From positions 248,001 through 312,000 of the forward strand of contig NZ_JAQTOD010000003.1 in assembly GCF_028713515.1 (NCBI RefSeq): DNA of 64,000 nucleotides. The letters are read 5' to 3'. A program made the translations under genes and the position numbers. The notes beneath the pieces were generated by a model that searched no databases, was not told the origin of the DNA, and saw nothing but the letters and a program-made list of their open reading frames with translations. Every line of letters starts with the position of its first letter. Position 1 is the stretch's first letter. Below, one piece after another: positions 28,015 to 37,244 of this stretch. The DNA is from Sulfurimonas sp. (lineage in GTDB: Bacteria; Campylobacterota; Campylobacteria; Campylobacterales; Sulfurimonadaceae).

Positions 28015-28551
28015 ATGTCAAGAATTGGTAAATTACCTGTAATAGTTGCAGCTGATATTAATGTTAGCGTAAATGAAAATGTTATAACTTTTGCTAAAGG
28101 CAAAAATAGTGTTGATTTAGATACAAAAGGAAATGTTGGCTTCAAACTTGAAGACAAAACATTAACTTTTAGTAATCTTTCGGATGCTCGTACTCATAGA
28201 GCTTTCTGGGGAACATACCGTGCTCTAGCTGCTAATATTGTTACTGGTTTATCTACTGGATATACAAAAGCTTTAGAGATTAACGGTGTTGGTTACCGTG
28301 CTGCTGTAAATGGTCAAGTTCTTAATTTACAGTTAGGTTTTTCTCATGATGTTAACTATGAGTTACCAGAAAGTGTAGAAGCTTCTGTTGAAAAGAATGT
28401 TATTACTTTAAAGTCTCATGACAAGCAAGTTCTTGGTCAAGTTGCTGCTGAAATTAGATCATTCCGTCCACCAGAACCATACAAAGGTAAAGGTGTTAAA
28501 TACGTTGGAGAAGTTATCGCGCGCAAAGCCGGTAAAACTTCTAAAAAGTAA
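28015..28551 (+). CDS. rplF: 50S ribosomal protein L6
   Basis: The 178-aa protein begins MSRIGKLPV and carries the C-terminal signature PPEPYKGKGVKYVGE. It belongs to the sarcin-ricin region near the factor-binding site. Confidence 0.98.
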   Translation: MSRIGKLPVIVAADINVSVNENVITFAKGKNSVDLDTKGNVGFKLEDKTLTFSNLSDARTHRAFWGTYRALAANIVTGLSTGYTKALEINGVGYRAAVNGQVLNLQLGFSHDVNYELPESVEASVEKNVITLKSHDKQVLGQVAAEIRSFRPPEPYKGKGVKYVGEVIARKAGKTSKK

Positions 28552-28567
28552 GGGAGGGTATTAAATA

Positions 28568-28924
28568 ATGAATGCAAAAGTATTAAAAAGTAAAGTCGTT
28601 AATCGTTTAAAGCGTAAGCGTCGTATTCGTGCAAAAATATCTGGATCTGCTTTAGTTCCTCGTGTTTCTGTTTTTAAATCAAATCGTTTTTTAAGCGTAC
28701 AAGCTATTGATGATGTGGCAAGTGTAACTTTGGCTGGACTTAATTCTAAAGCAATTAATCACAGATCAAACAAGGAAGGTGCAGTTGCACTTGCTGAGGC
28801 ATTTGCTGCAACACTAAAAAAAGCTAATGTTACAGAAATCGTATTTGATCGTAATGGTTACCAATACCACGGTGTTATAGCTGCATTTGGTGACGCACTT
28901 CGTGCAAACGAAATTAAGTTCTAG
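28568..28924 (+). CDS. rplR: 50S ribosomal protein L18
   Basis: The 118-aa protein has an Arg/Lys-rich N terminus, the [15 protein letters not shown] core and the [15 protein letters not shown]-terminal motif. It binds 5S rRNA with L5. Confidence 0.97.
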   Translation: MNAKVLKSKVVNRLKRKRRIRAKISGSALVPRVSVFKSNRFLSVQAIDDVASVTLAGLNSKAINHRSNKEGAVALAEAFAATLKKANVTEIVFDRNGYQYHGVIAAFGDALRANEIKF

Positions 28925-28932
28925 GGGTTAAA

Positions 28933-29373
28933 ATGGAAATCAATAGAGAAGAATTTGAAGAATCAATTGTAAATATTGGTCGCGTTACAAAAGTTGTAAA
29001 AGGTGGTCGTAGATTTCGTTTTACGGCTCTTATAGTGGTTGGTAATAAAAAAGGCACTATCGGATATGGTACTGGAAAAGCGAAAGAGGTTCCAGATGCT
29101 ATTAAAAAAGCAGTAGATAATGCATTTAAAAACTTAACAACGATAAGAATTAAAGGTACAACTATTGCACATGATATTGAGCAAAAATATAATGCAAGTC
29201 GTGTTTTATTAAAGCCAGCATCAGAGGGTACTGGACTAATTGCAGGTGGTGCAACTCGTCCAGTTCTTGAACTTGCAGGTATTAAAGATGTACTTACAAA
29301 ATCAATTGGCTCAAACAATCCAAATACACTAGTGCGCGCTACGGTTGATGCATTAAGTCGCTTGAAAGGATAG
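28933..29373 (+). CDS. rpsE: 30S ribosomal protein S5
   Basis: The 146-aa protein has the dsRBD-like signature [20 protein letters not shown], followed by [14 protein letters not shown], and the C-terminal [12 protein letters not shown] motif. It affects decoding accuracy. Confidence 0.98.
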   Translation: MEINREEFEESIVNIGRVTKVVKGGRRFRFTALIVVGNKKGTIGYGTGKAKEVPDAIKKAVDNAFKNLTTIRIKGTTIAHDIEQKYNASRVLLKPASEGTGLIAGGATRPVLELAGIKDVLTKSIGSNNPNTLVRATVDALSRLKG

Positions 29374-29376
29374 AAA

Positions 29377-29775
29377 ATGAGTATTGATAATTTAACTCCA
29401 GCTCCAGGCTCAACAAGCTCTCGTAAGAGAGTAGGTCGTGGTTGTGGAAGTGGAATGGGTAAAACTTCTACTCGCGGTGGAAAAGGGCAAACGGCTCGTA
29501 CTGGAAGTAAAAGAAAAAGAAATTTTGAGGGTGGACAAACTCCATTAGCAAAAAGATTGCCTAAAATTGGTTTTAAATCTCGCGTAGTTAAACCATATGT
29601 AATCAATGTTGATAAAATTACAGCTGTATTAGAACTAGCTGAAATTACTGTTGAAGCTCTTCGTGGTGTTCACAAGATGTCTTTATCGGTATCAAAAGTT
29701 AAATTAGTTGGTGCATCAGCAAAAGAGCTAGCATCAAAAATTAAAGACGACAACGTTACAACTACAGGTAAATAG
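29377..29775 (+). CDS. rplO: 50S ribosomal protein L15
   Basis: The 132-aa protein has the glycine-rich N terminus ([20 protein letters not shown]), then [17 protein letters not shown]. It ends 2 nt before secY. Confidence 0.97.
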   Translation: MSIDNLTPAPGSTSSRKRVGRGCGSGMGKTSTRGGKGQTARTGSKRKRNFEGGQTPLAKRLPKIGFKSRVVKPYVINVDKITAVLELAEITVEALRGVHKMSLSVSKVKLVGASAKELASKIKDDNVTTTGK

Positions 29776-29777
29776 TC

Positions 29778-31040
29778 GTGAATAAAAATCTAGTAAATAA
29801 GATATTTATTACTATCGGGTTTTTATTTATCTACCGCTTACTGGCATATGTGCCAGTTCCTGGCGTAGATAGTCTTGTAATAGCTTCTTTCTTCAAATCA
29901 CATCAATCAGATTCACTCGGTCTATTCAATATGTTTAGTGGCAATGCTGTTGAACGAATGTCTATAATCGCACTTGGAATCATGCCTTATATTACCGCAT
30001 CTATCATTATGGAACTTCTAGCTGCTACATTTGCTCCTCTTGGTCAAATGAAAAAAGAGCGAGACGGAATGGTGAAATATATGCAGATAATTCGTTATGC
30101 AACTATTGTAATAACAGTTATTCAGGCAATTGGTATAAGTGTTGGATTACAGAGTTTAACTGGACCAAATGGAAACAGCGCGATTCTTGTAGATCATAAT
30201 ACATTTATAATACTCTCTGCGGTTTCTATGCTTGCAGGAACAATGTTATTGATGTGGATTGGTGAGCAGATAACTCAGGCTGGTATAGGCAATGGAATTT
30301 CTCTTATTATCTTTGCAGGTATTGTATCGGCGATTCCAAAAGGAATTGGTCAAATGTTTACTATGGTAAATAGTGGTGCTATGAGCTTCTTTGTTGTGCT
30401 TGCTATTCTTGCTCTTGTGTTTGGAACGGTTGCTATTATTATTTATGTTGAGCTTGGTGAACGCCGTGTCCCTGTTACTTATGCTAAAAAAGTGATTATG
30501 CAGAATCAAAACAAAAGAATCATGAACTATATTCCTATTAAGGTTAACCTTGCTGGTGTTATCCCTGTTATCTTTGCTAGTGCAATTTTAATGTTTCCAA
30601 TGACTGTTTTATCAAGCAGTACAAATCCTACACTAGTTGCTATTGCTGATCATCTAAATCCAAATAGTTACTTTTTTAATTTTCTAACATTTGTATTTGT
30701 TGTATTCTTTGCATTCTTTTATGCGTCAATTACTTTTAATGCAAAAGATATTTCAGAAAATCTAAAAAAACAGGGTGGATTTATTCCAGGTATTCGTACC
30801 GGTGAAGCTACTAAAGATTTCTTGAATGAGACAGCAGGTAGATTGACTTTTACGGGTGCACTTTATCTTGGACTTATTGCAACTTTGCCAGTTATGATTA
30901 TAAAAGGAATGGGAGTCCCATTCTTTTTTGGTGGTACAGCGGTTCTAATTGTTGTTCAAGTAGCACTTGATACAATGAGAAAAATTGAAGCTCAGGTTTA
31001 TATGAGCAAGTACCAAACATTAAGTGCAGTTGGTCTTTAA
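29778..31040 (+). CDS. secY: Protein translocase subunit SecY
   Basis: The central channel of the Sec translocon: 420 aa with ten predicted membrane helices. SecY signatures are present: the first-helix region GFLFIYRLLAYVPVPGVD with its plug helix, and GNGISLIIFAGIV. The cytoplasmic loop VTYAKKV and the KKQGGFIPGIRTGEAT motif that contacts SecA and the ribosome also fit. The start is GTG. Cotranscribed with the ribosomal proteins, as usual. Confidence 0.98.
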   Translation: MNKNLVNKIFITIGFLFIYRLLAYVPVPGVDSLVIASFFKSHQSDSLGLFNMFSGNAVERMSIIALGIMPYITASIIMELLAATFAPLGQMKKERDGMVKYMQIIRYATIVITVIQAIGISVGLQSLTGPNGNSAILVDHNTFIILSAVSMLAGTMLLMWIGEQITQAGIGNGISLIIFAGIVSAIPKGIGQMFTMVNSGAMSFFVVLAILALVFGTVAIIIYVELGERRVPVTYAKKVIMQNQNKRIMNYIPIKVNLAGVIPVIFASAILMFPMTVLSSSTNPTLVAIADHLNPNSYFFNFLTFVFVVFFAFFYASITFNAKDISENLKKQGGFIPGIRTGEATKDFLNETAGRLTFTGALYLGLIATLPVMIIKGMGVPFFFGGTAVLIVVQVALDTMRKIEAQVYMSKYQTLSAVGL

Positions 31041-31043
31041 ATA

Positions 31044-31802
31044 ATGGCCATTGCGCTTAGAAAACCTGGGGAAATAGAGAAACTTAGAGCTGCCAATAAA
31101 ATTGTTGGCGGCGCACTAGAGCTACTAAGACAAAATACAAAAGCAGGGGTTTCTTTAAAAGAACTTGATGCTATGGCAGAGAAGTATATTCTCTCTCATG
31201 GTGCCAGACCATCTTTTAAAGGCCTTTATGGCTTTCCTAATGCAGTTTGCACATCACTCAATCAAGTTATTATCCACGGTATCCCAACTGATTACAAGCT
31301 TCAAGATGGCGATATAATCGGCTATGATGTTGGTACGGAGCTTGATGGATGGTTTGGAGATGCTGCTATTACTGTTGCGGTTGGAGAAGTATCTACTAAG
31401 GACGAAGAGCTTATTGCATGTGCAAAAGAGAGTCTTTATGAAGCAATATCATCTATAAAAGTTGGTATGAGATTTAAAGAACTTTCTCAAATTTTAGAGT
31501 TGTCCATTCGCTCAAGAGGGTTTGTTCCATTACATAGTTTTTGTGGACATGGAATTGGAAAGAAGCCCCACGAAGAACCTGAGATACCAAACTATTTGAA
31601 TGGTAAAAGTTCAAAAGATGGTCCAAAGATTAAAGATGGAATGGTTTTTTGTTTGGAGCCCATGATATGTCAAAAAGATTCGAAACCACTTATTTTAGAG
31701 AATAAATGGGATGTTGTCAGTGCCGATGGTTTACGCGGCTCACACTACGAGCATACTGTTGCAATTGTCAATGGTAAAGCTGAAATTTTATCTCAAGCTT
31801 AG
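31044..31802 (+). CDS. map: Methionine aminopeptidase, type I
   Basis: Removes the initiator methionine. The 252-aa protein has the metal ligands of the family: D in GYDVGTELDG and in FGDAAITV, H in HSFCGHGIGKKPHEEP, E in FCLEPMI, and E in YEHTVAIV. It follows secY by 3 nt, a common arrangement. Confidence 0.97.
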   Translation: MAIALRKPGEIEKLRAANKIVGGALELLRQNTKAGVSLKELDAMAEKYILSHGARPSFKGLYGFPNAVCTSLNQVIIHGIPTDYKLQDGDIIGYDVGTELDGWFGDAAITVAVGEVSTKDEELIACAKESLYEAISSIKVGMRFKELSQILELSIRSRGFVPLHSFCGHGIGKKPHEEPEIPNYLNGKSSKDGPKIKDGMVFCLEPMICQKDSKPLILENKWDVVSADGLRGSHYEHTVAIVNGKAEILSQA

Positions 31803-31820
31803 AGAAGAAGAAGGATTAAA

Positions 31821-32039
31821 ATGGCTAAATCAGATGTTATCGAAGTAGATGGCAAGATTATAGAGGCTTTGCCAAATGCAACATTTCGTGTAGAGTTAGA
31901 AAACGGACACATAATTTTATGTCATATCGCTGGGAAAATGCGTATGCATTACATCAAAATACTACCAGGCGACAAAGTAAAGCTAGAGTTAACGCCTTAC
32001 TCGCTTGATAAAGGTCGTATCACTTACAGATACAAATAA
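31821..32039 (+). CDS. infA: Translation initiation factor IF-1
   Basis: The 72-aa OB-fold protein [19 protein letters not shown] ... has [20 protein letters not shown] and ends GRITYRYK. It closes this part of the operon; a strong terminator follows. Confidence 0.98.
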   Translation: MAKSDVIEVDGKIIEALPNATFRVELENGHIILCHIAGKMRMHYIKILPGDKVKLELTPYSLDKGRITYRYK

Positions 32040-32061
32040 TTTATCCTTTTTTGGATAAATT
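32038..32061. terminator. Rho-independent terminator after infA
   Basis: AATTTATCC and GGATAAATT form a perfect 9-bp stem around a T6 loop. It lies between infA and the convergent chorismate mutase gene and overlaps both stop codons. Confidence 0.7.
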
Positions 32062-32362
32062 AAAACGCTTGCTTGTTTCTAAATTCAGATATCTCCATCT
32101 CAACCATCTCATTTATCATAATTGTAAATAGTTCTGACATCATATTTGGAGAAATTCCTGCTTGAATGGCAGCATGGCGAACTTTTTGTAAAATAAACTC
32201 TATTCTCTCCTCGGCCTTTACCTCATCGACGCTATTTTTAAAAGCAGCTGCTTGTCTAATTAGATGACTTCTTTGCGAAATTAACTCAACTAGTTTATCA
32301 TCAATAATATCTATCTCATCTCTAACTTCTTTGAGTGAACTGCATGTTTTTATATTTTGCAT
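32060..32362 (-). CDS. Chorismate mutase, AroQ type
   Basis: A 100-aa all-helical protein typical of free-standing AroQ mutases (chorismate to prephenate). Visible features are the first-helix LKEVRDEIDIIDDKLVELIS, R and K residues in RSHLIRQAAAFK, and the later EERIEFILQKVR. The related isochorismate-pyruvate lyases (PchB) look very similar, so specificity is not certain. A GAGGA ribosome binding site precedes the ATG. No aromatic-pathway genes adjoin it. Confidence 0.85.
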   Translation of the reverse strand: MQNIKTCSSLKEVRDEIDIIDDKLVELISQRSHLIRQAAAFKNSVDEVKAEERIEFILQKVRHAAIQAGISPNMMSELFTIMINEMVEMEISEFRNKQAF

Positions 32363-32411
32363 CTAATTTTCCTCTTATTGTATTTACTATATGGTAGATT
32401 ATAGCCTAATT

Positions 32412-33062
32412 TTAAGAACCAAGTATAGAAATTTTTCGGGCTATTTTTTCTTTTTGTATTGAATCAAAAGTCCTATTTTTTTTGATATTTAGCCAATAAA
32501 TTACAACTTTTTTGTATCCATAAAGAGATGCTGTGCTTATAACTTTATCAATTGATTCATCATCCGCAGAATCCTCCAAAATGGCAGTGCAAAGAAACAT
32601 AGATGTAGCCTCTTTTATCTCTCTTAGTGTTTCGTTAGCTTTTTTATAGTCTTGTTCTTTTAAATAACGCGAGAAGTTTTTATACTGTTTTGGAAGTAAT
32701 TTTAAACTATCATCAGAGCTTTGTTTGTTAATAAACAAAAAATAACTATTGAGCGTTTCATCTTTTATTAGCGAAGATATTTTCTCGTAATTTTCACACT
32801 TATCACTTATTCCAACGCTTATGTTTAATGCACATTCACCTAAATATATTCTAGCTAGCGTAGTTAAGTCATCGCTGCTTTTTGCATGTTTTATGGCTCT
32901 AGAGAGATCATTTTTTGCCAAAGTATCGTTCGAGCTTAGAAAGTTTTTTTGGTAAGAATCAAAGGCGTTAATGCTCTTAAACTGCCACTCATTAGGTGGT
33001 GTATCAAATGAACATGCAAAAAACAAAAATAGGACTACTAAGTATAAAAATAGTTTTTTCAT
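32412..33062 (-). CDS. Putative lipoprotein at the end of the Mla-like operon
   Basis: The 216-aa protein has a short signal peptide with lipobox FLFFAC. The rest is helical, without membrane segments and without a recognised domain. The start overlaps the mlaD stop (ATGA), so it belongs to the Mla-type operon. By position it may be a periplasmic or outer-membrane partner of the MCE protein, possibly taking the role of MlaB/MlaC-type factors, but the sequence does not show this. Confidence 0.7.
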   Translation of the reverse strand: MKKLFLYLVVLFLFFACSFDTPPNEWQFKSINAFDSYQKNFLSSNDTLAKNDLSRAIKHAKSSDDLTTLARIYLGECALNISVGISDKCENYEKISSLIKDETLNSYFLFINKQSSDDSLKLLPKQYKNFSRYLKEQDYKKANETLREIKEATSMFLCTAILEDSADDESIDKVISTASLYGYKKVVIYWLNIKKNRTFDSIQKEKIARKISILGS

Positions 33063-33994
33063 GGTAGTTTTATCTCACTTTTTTTCTTATTTTGTAAAAT
33101 TCCATCAACTCTGTCCATAATCTGATTTGATTTTATTAAACCAACGGATATCTGCTCTTTTAGCTCAACTAAATCTTTATCATAACTACCAACAGTTTTT
33201 ACGGTTGAGTCGAGGGTATCAAGTTTTTGTTTTACATCTTTTAAAATCTTCTCTAGCTCTTGCGCTGAGACTGAGGCAGGAGTGACTATATTTGCATCAA
33301 GTTTCGCCGTTATGGCGCTTATATCTTTGCTGATTTTATCCACTTCTCCTACAATTTTGGTGGTTGAATTAATGGTTTTGATAAGATTTTTAGTGGAGGC
33401 ATCATCACCAGTTACAGAGGTTAAAAGAGAGTTGCTCACAGCTAAATTCCCACTAAATTTTTCTATGTTTTGCATTGTTTTATTGAGATTTGAATCATCT
33501 TTTGACATTTTCGAGGTAATTATATCAATAGAATTTACTATGTTTATAAGCCTGTTTACAGCCGGTTCAAACTTTGAAATCATATCGTTTATATCATCGC
33601 TCTTAAGTATAACCAACTGCGAGCCCTCTTTGAGGGTTTTGTTTCCTTTTGCTGAGTAGAGTTCTATGTGTGGGGAGCCAATAAGAGGCTTTTTTATCAT
33701 CAAAACACTATCCTCTGCTATCCATTTTCTATATTTTGATGTTACGGAAAATGTCATAAAAACGCTTCCATCATCCTTTAGAGCAATATTGTCAATAACA
33801 CCAATGTTGAACCCTGAAAACTTTAATGGCATCCCAACATTAAATGTTTCTGCGCTGTCTGTACTAAAATGGTAGCTGTATCTTTTATCAAAAGTCCCTT
33901 TTTCATCTAAAAGTAAGTAGAGTGAAGCAAAGATTGTTAAAATCAGAATTGATACAAAAAGCCCTACGGCAAATTTCATTTTTTCATACTGCAT
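33059..33994 (-). CDS. mlaD: MlaD-type MCE-domain protein
   Basis: The 311-aa protein has one N-terminal membrane anchor (about residues 8-28) and then the MCE domain (about 35-115, LKFSGFNIGVIDNIALKDDG ... PLIGSPHIEL). A long helical region with little hydrophobicity follows. MCE proteins form hexameric lipid-carrying rings between the membranes. I take the ATG at 33994, which has AGGGGA 6 nt before it; the frame is open to 34045 but lacks a site there. The preceding MlaF-like frame overlaps its start by 11 nt. Confidence 0.9.
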   Translation of the reverse strand: MQYEKMKFAVGLFVSILILTIFASLYLLLDEKGTFDKRYSYHFSTDSAETFNVGMPLKFSGFNIGVIDNIALKDDGSVFMTFSVTSKYRKWIAEDSVLMIKKPLIGSPHIELYSAKGNKTLKEGSQLVILKSDDINDMISKFEPAVNRLINIVNSIDIITSKMSKDDSNLNKTMQNIEKFSGNLAVSNSLLTSVTGDDASTKNLIKTINSTTKIVGEVDKISKDISAITAKLDANIVTPASVSAQELEKILKDVKQKLDTLDSTVKTVGSYDKDLVELKEQISVGLIKSNQIMDRVDGILQNKKKSEIKLP

Positions 33995-34466
33995 AAATTT
34001 TCCCCTCCAGATTAGAGTCACTATAATAATTTTTATTTGAGACAAGGTCTAAAATATAGATACATTTATCACTATTTAGAACCGATATCTTTTTTAAAAT
34101 ATTTTTCATATCCTCAAAACTACTTGTCAACAAGAAAAGAGGCACTATGATAACCCGTTTTTTCTCTGTCATTAAGGCTCTGATTAGCATAACGAAAAAG
34201 ATCTCTAGAGAGTTACATTGTGGGACTCTTTTTAGAGCAATTTCACCTAATTCTATCTTTTGAAGCATCTCAAACGCTTCATTTTCGGCATCTTTAATAC
34301 TCTTGTGTTCGTGCGTCTCTTTGATTAGAGCAATATTTTCACACATATTTAGATTGGAAATCAGAGGAGTATCTTTTGATATAAGTGCATACTCTTTTTG
34401 TATGGAGATAAACTCATCGATTTGTGAATGAGTATGAAATAGAGTTAGATTGACTGAAGCAGTAAT
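33984..34466 (-). CDS. Degenerate MlaF-like ABC ATPase (no Walker A)
   Basis: It lies where mlaF would be, between mlaE and mlaD. The protein aligns by eye with the second half of ABC ATPases: TPLISNLNMCENIAL matches the region after the Q-loop, CNSLEIFFVMLIRALM stands at the LSGGQ signature, and RVIIVPLF at Walker B with the D-E pair lost. There is no room for Walker A: an in-frame stop occurs just upstream. The first ATG (34346, 120 aa) has no ribosome binding site and would cut the conserved stretch. GAGGTG followed by ATT at 34466 (160 aa) is a better candidate start. Catalysis is very unlikely. Confidence 0.65.
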   Translation of the reverse strand: MTASVNLTLFHTHSQIDEFISIQKEYALISKDTPLISNLNMCENIALIKETHEHKSIKDAENEAFEMLQKIELGEIALKRVPQCNSLEIFFVMLIRALMTEKKRVIIVPLFLLTSSFEDMKNILKKISVLNSDKCIYILDLVSNKNYYSDSNLEGKIYAV

Positions 34467-35233
34467 GATATCACCTCGATAAAAAATAGAGCTATAAAGA
34501 GCTTAACCATACCATTTAAAACAGATATTGGTATAGCAGTATAGCTATTTGCAGTTTTAAGTCCACTCTGTATCGGAATAAACATGACTACGAAACCAAA
34601 AGAGATGCCTTTGAGTAAAAGCGTAAAAATATCTTTAATCTCAACTGCACTGATCAGTATGGACTTATATGTGTGAAGATCCATGTTTAAGTAAAATAGA
34701 GTAAAGATATAGCCACTTGTTAGCATTATCATAGAGAAGATGATTGAGAGAGCCGTTACGCTGATTATGCCACTAACTATTCTTGGTATAAAGAGGTAGC
34801 TTACGATATCTATTTTGTACTCTTTTAGACTGTTGAGCTCTTTATTTACATTCATAACTGCGATTTCTGTATTTACGGCAGTTCCAGAGCGAAGAGATAT
34901 GAGAAGTGCCGTAAAAAATGGGGAAAATTCATCTACTGAGAAAGTAATTAAAATTGAACCAATATTATTTTGAAGACCATATAGTGTGGCGAGAGAGATA
35001 ACAACGCCGATGATTACAGAGCCAAATAGTACCGCCATTACGCTAAAGAGAGGTATTATCTGGACTGTTGTGAAGTATATCTGTTTTATGAGCACCATTT
35101 TACTAGCAGGAGAGTAGCTGTTGGGGTTAAACATTAACATAAAGCAGATGATAGCAAATTTCAGAGTACTAAAAAATGATAAAAAGTAGGCAGTAGTTCT
35201 ATCTCCAATGCCCATAATCACTTTTAAAATCAC
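34445..35233 (-). CDS. mlaE: MlaE-type ABC transporter permease
   Basis: The 262-aa protein has five to six hydrophobic helices and the MlaE family core (FGSVIIGVVISLATLYGL, then LLISLRSGTAVNTEIAVMNV with the conserved E). In Mla systems this permease joins a MlaF ATPase and a MlaD ring to move phospholipids between the membranes. Here the ATPase partner gene is degenerate. It follows plsC by 3 nt; the next gene's frame overlaps its end. Confidence 0.92.
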   Translation of the reverse strand: MILKVIMGIGDRTTAYFLSFFSTLKFAIICFMLMFNPNSYSPASKMVLIKQIYFTTVQIIPLFSVMAVLFGSVIIGVVISLATLYGLQNNIGSILITFSVDEFSPFFTALLISLRSGTAVNTEIAVMNVNKELNSLKEYKIDIVSYLFIPRIVSGIISVTALSIIFSMIMLTSGYIFTLFYLNMDLHTYKSILISAVEIKDIFTLLLKGISFGFVVMFIPIQSGLKTANSYTAIPISVLNGMVKLFIALFFIEVISLLLQSI

Positions 35234-35236
35234 AAC

Positions 35237-35938
35237 TTATTCCGCCTTTGAGTCTTTAATGTTAAACTGTTTCTTAAAACTCTCTTGAATCGAGCATCCT
35301 TTGTCTTTGTGGTCTATAATATCACCTATTTCAATGCTTATAGTTCGTCTTTGAGATGAGCTTTTTATAGCAGACATCAAAGTGGCATCTGCTCTTGCAT
35401 GTATAAAAACTGGAAGAATTGGAAGTCTATTTTTTATGGCGATTATCTGTGCGCCCTCTTTAAACTTACCAATTGGTGCATCGCTTTTATTTCTAGTTCC
35501 TTCTGGAAACATATAGATTGAGTTACCTTCTTTAACGCACTCTTTAACATCTTTAAAGAAGCCATTCATCTGCGTGGCGTCTCTATCTAGTAAAACTGAA
35601 CCACCATTTCTAACAAATAGTCCAAAAAACAGTGAATTATAGAGCTCTTTTTTAGAGATCCAATAACCAAATACCTTACTATTTTTTGTGGCAATTTCAA
35701 CTATAAGAGGATCTATAATTGTTCTATGGTTTGAGATTAAGAGATACTGCCCATCTTTTGGAAGCTTTTCTTCATTGATTACTTCTATTTGGATGTTTAG
35801 CTTATTTAGTAATTTTTGTGCATACTCGATTCTTAGGCTTTTTTTCTCTTGCAAATTTTTAGCGTTTTTTAGTCTCAGCCCATAGTAGTTTGTAATTACT
35901 ATAGAGTAAAGAGCCATTTTAAGTTGATTGAATGTCAA
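35237..35938 (-). CDS. plsC: 1-acyl-sn-glycerol-3-phosphate acyltransferase (PlsC family)
   Basis: The 233-aa protein has the acyltransferase motifs NHRTIIDPL (HxxxxD), VLLDRDATQMNG, FPEGTRNKSD and LPVFIHA. It would make phosphatidic acid from lysophosphatidic acid at the inner membrane face. It is placed directly before mlaE, which suggests coordinated phospholipid synthesis and transport. Confidence 0.9.
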   Translation of the reverse strand: MTFNQLKMALYSIVITNYYGLRLKNAKNLQEKKSLRIEYAQKLLNKLNIQIEVINEEKLPKDGQYLLISNHRTIIDPLIVEIATKNSKVFGYWISKKELYNSLFFGLFVRNGGSVLLDRDATQMNGFFKDVKECVKEGNSIYMFPEGTRNKSDAPIGKFKEGAQIIAIKNRLPILPVFIHARADATLMSAIKSSSQRRTISIEIGDIIDHKDKGCSIQESFKKQFNIKDSKAE

Positions 35939-35948
35939 AAATTCTCCA

Positions 35949-36155
35949 TTAGTTTGGTTTGATTATCTTTTTTATCTCTTTTGGCATATGTGCAAAAGGA
36001 AGCGTCTGCATTCCAAGCTTTACGCCATCATCTACAGCCATAACATCAACCATCATTTGCGAAGGATAGAATCTTATAACTTTGTAAGAGACTTTTTTTA
36101 TCTCAAATGCTATCTTTTTTTCAGACAGCTCTATGCTTTTTTTATCTTTCGCCAT
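35949..36155 (-). CDS. Small conserved-type hypothetical protein
   Basis: A 68-aa, charged protein without signal peptide or membrane segment. The middle reads FYPSQMMVDVMAVDDGVKLG; the end is KEIKKIIKPN. It fits tightly between the CvfB-like gene (3 nt) and plsC (10 nt), so it is likely translated. I do not recognise a family. Confidence 0.65.
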   Translation of the reverse strand: MAKDKKSIELSEKKIAFEIKKVSYKVIRFYPSQMMVDVMAVDDGVKLGMQTLPFAHMPKEIKKIIKPN

Positions 36156-36158
36156 AAT

Positions 36159-37007
36159 CTAGCTCCTCAGATATAAGCCAGTATCTTTGACTTCTATTTT
36201 TTCATCATTTTGTAACATTGTCAAAGCGCTTTTATAGGCTTTTTTGCTAAGTCCAAAAAACTCTGTTATAAGTTCGGCATCGCTTTTATAGTTGTAAGGT
36301 AAAATCCCACCGTTTTGTTTCAAGAGTGATAAAACTATCTCAGATGCTACATCTTTTTGTTTGCCACCACAAGCTTGAAGACTCAAATCAATACATCCAT
36401 CTTTTCTCACTGTTTTTACAAAAGCACTTCTCTCATCGCCAATATTTACCTTTTGGAATATCTCGTTGTGGTAAATCAAACCCTCATATCTCTCTTCAAC
36501 AATACACTTAAATCCAAGTGGTGTTTTTGCAATTATGATGATTTTTACCTCTTGATTTGGGTAAAGTCCCTTGACTCTTTTTTCAAAAAAATCACCAAGC
36601 TTCTCTGTTCCTACAAGTCTGTGAGTTCTCTCATCATAAACAACTTTTAAAAATCGCTTATCTCCAACTTTAAATGGCTCTTTTTGAAACATATTTGGAA
36701 CGAGCAAATCTTTTAGGAGCCCCCATTTTACAAATGCTCCAAAAGGTGCGACATCTACAACTTCAAATAGTGCGTATTCGTTTAGCATCGCAGTTGGTTT
36801 TAGTGTAGTTGCTATAAGTCTATCTTCTGAATCGGTATATAAGAAAACATCTAAAAGGTCACCATCGTGCATCTTGTCGGTTACATAGGCCTGTGGAAGA
36901 AGCACATCTCTCTCATCAAGCGAGGTTAAAAATATACCGTGTGGGGTGTGCCTATCTATGAGTAGAGTGTTTATTGTTCCGAGTTCTAAGTATTGGTTTT
37001 GTTTCAA
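36159..37007 (-). CDS. CvfB-like S1-domain RNA-binding protein
   Basis: About 282 aa, with tandem S1/OB-like domains and a C-terminal winged helix (DAELITEFFGLSKKAYKSAL), the layout of CvfB/YitL. Family members affect virulence and RNA stability in Firmicutes. Start: TTG at 37007 with AAGGA 7 nt upstream is preferred to TTG at 37037. It heads the lipid-related operon on the minus strand. Confidence 0.85.
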   Translation of the reverse strand: MKQNQYLELGTINTLLIDRHTPHGIFLTSLDERDVLLPQAYVTDKMHDGDLLDVFLYTDSEDRLIATTLKPTAMLNEYALFEVVDVAPFGAFVKWGLLKDLLVPNMFQKEPFKVGDKRFLKVVYDERTHRLVGTEKLGDFFEKRVKGLYPNQEVKIIIIAKTPLGFKCIVEERYEGLIYHNEIFQKVNIGDERSAFVKTVRKDGCIDLSLQACGGKQKDVASEIVLSLLKQNGGILPYNYKSDAELITEFFGLSKKAYKSALTMLQNDEKIEVKDTGLYLRS

Positions 37008-37244
37008 AATTTTTCCTTGTTTTTCCGTCTTTCTCAACTCTTTTTGAGAATAATTATAACATTATATCCAGATTGAGATTTTGTATAAAAACAACTTGAT
37101 TGCTTCTTGGGTAGATAGTTTGCAATGATTCCAATAAAATAAACAATCGGTATTAATTTTAAAATAGATTTAGCTAAATTTTGTTATATTATTATCACAA
37201 AAAAATAAAGAGTTTAGCCTCATCTGCTAAAAATAAGGAATAAA

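Noticed and set aside
28914..29606. A 230-aa minus-strand open frame
   Set aside because: It lies opposite rpsE and rplO, whose plus-strand products are clear. It is proline-rich and looks like a mirror of basic coding sequence.
32060..32362. Isochorismate-pyruvate lyase for a siderophore pathway
   Set aside because: No isochorismate synthase or siderophore genes lie nearby, so plain chorismate mutase is simpler.
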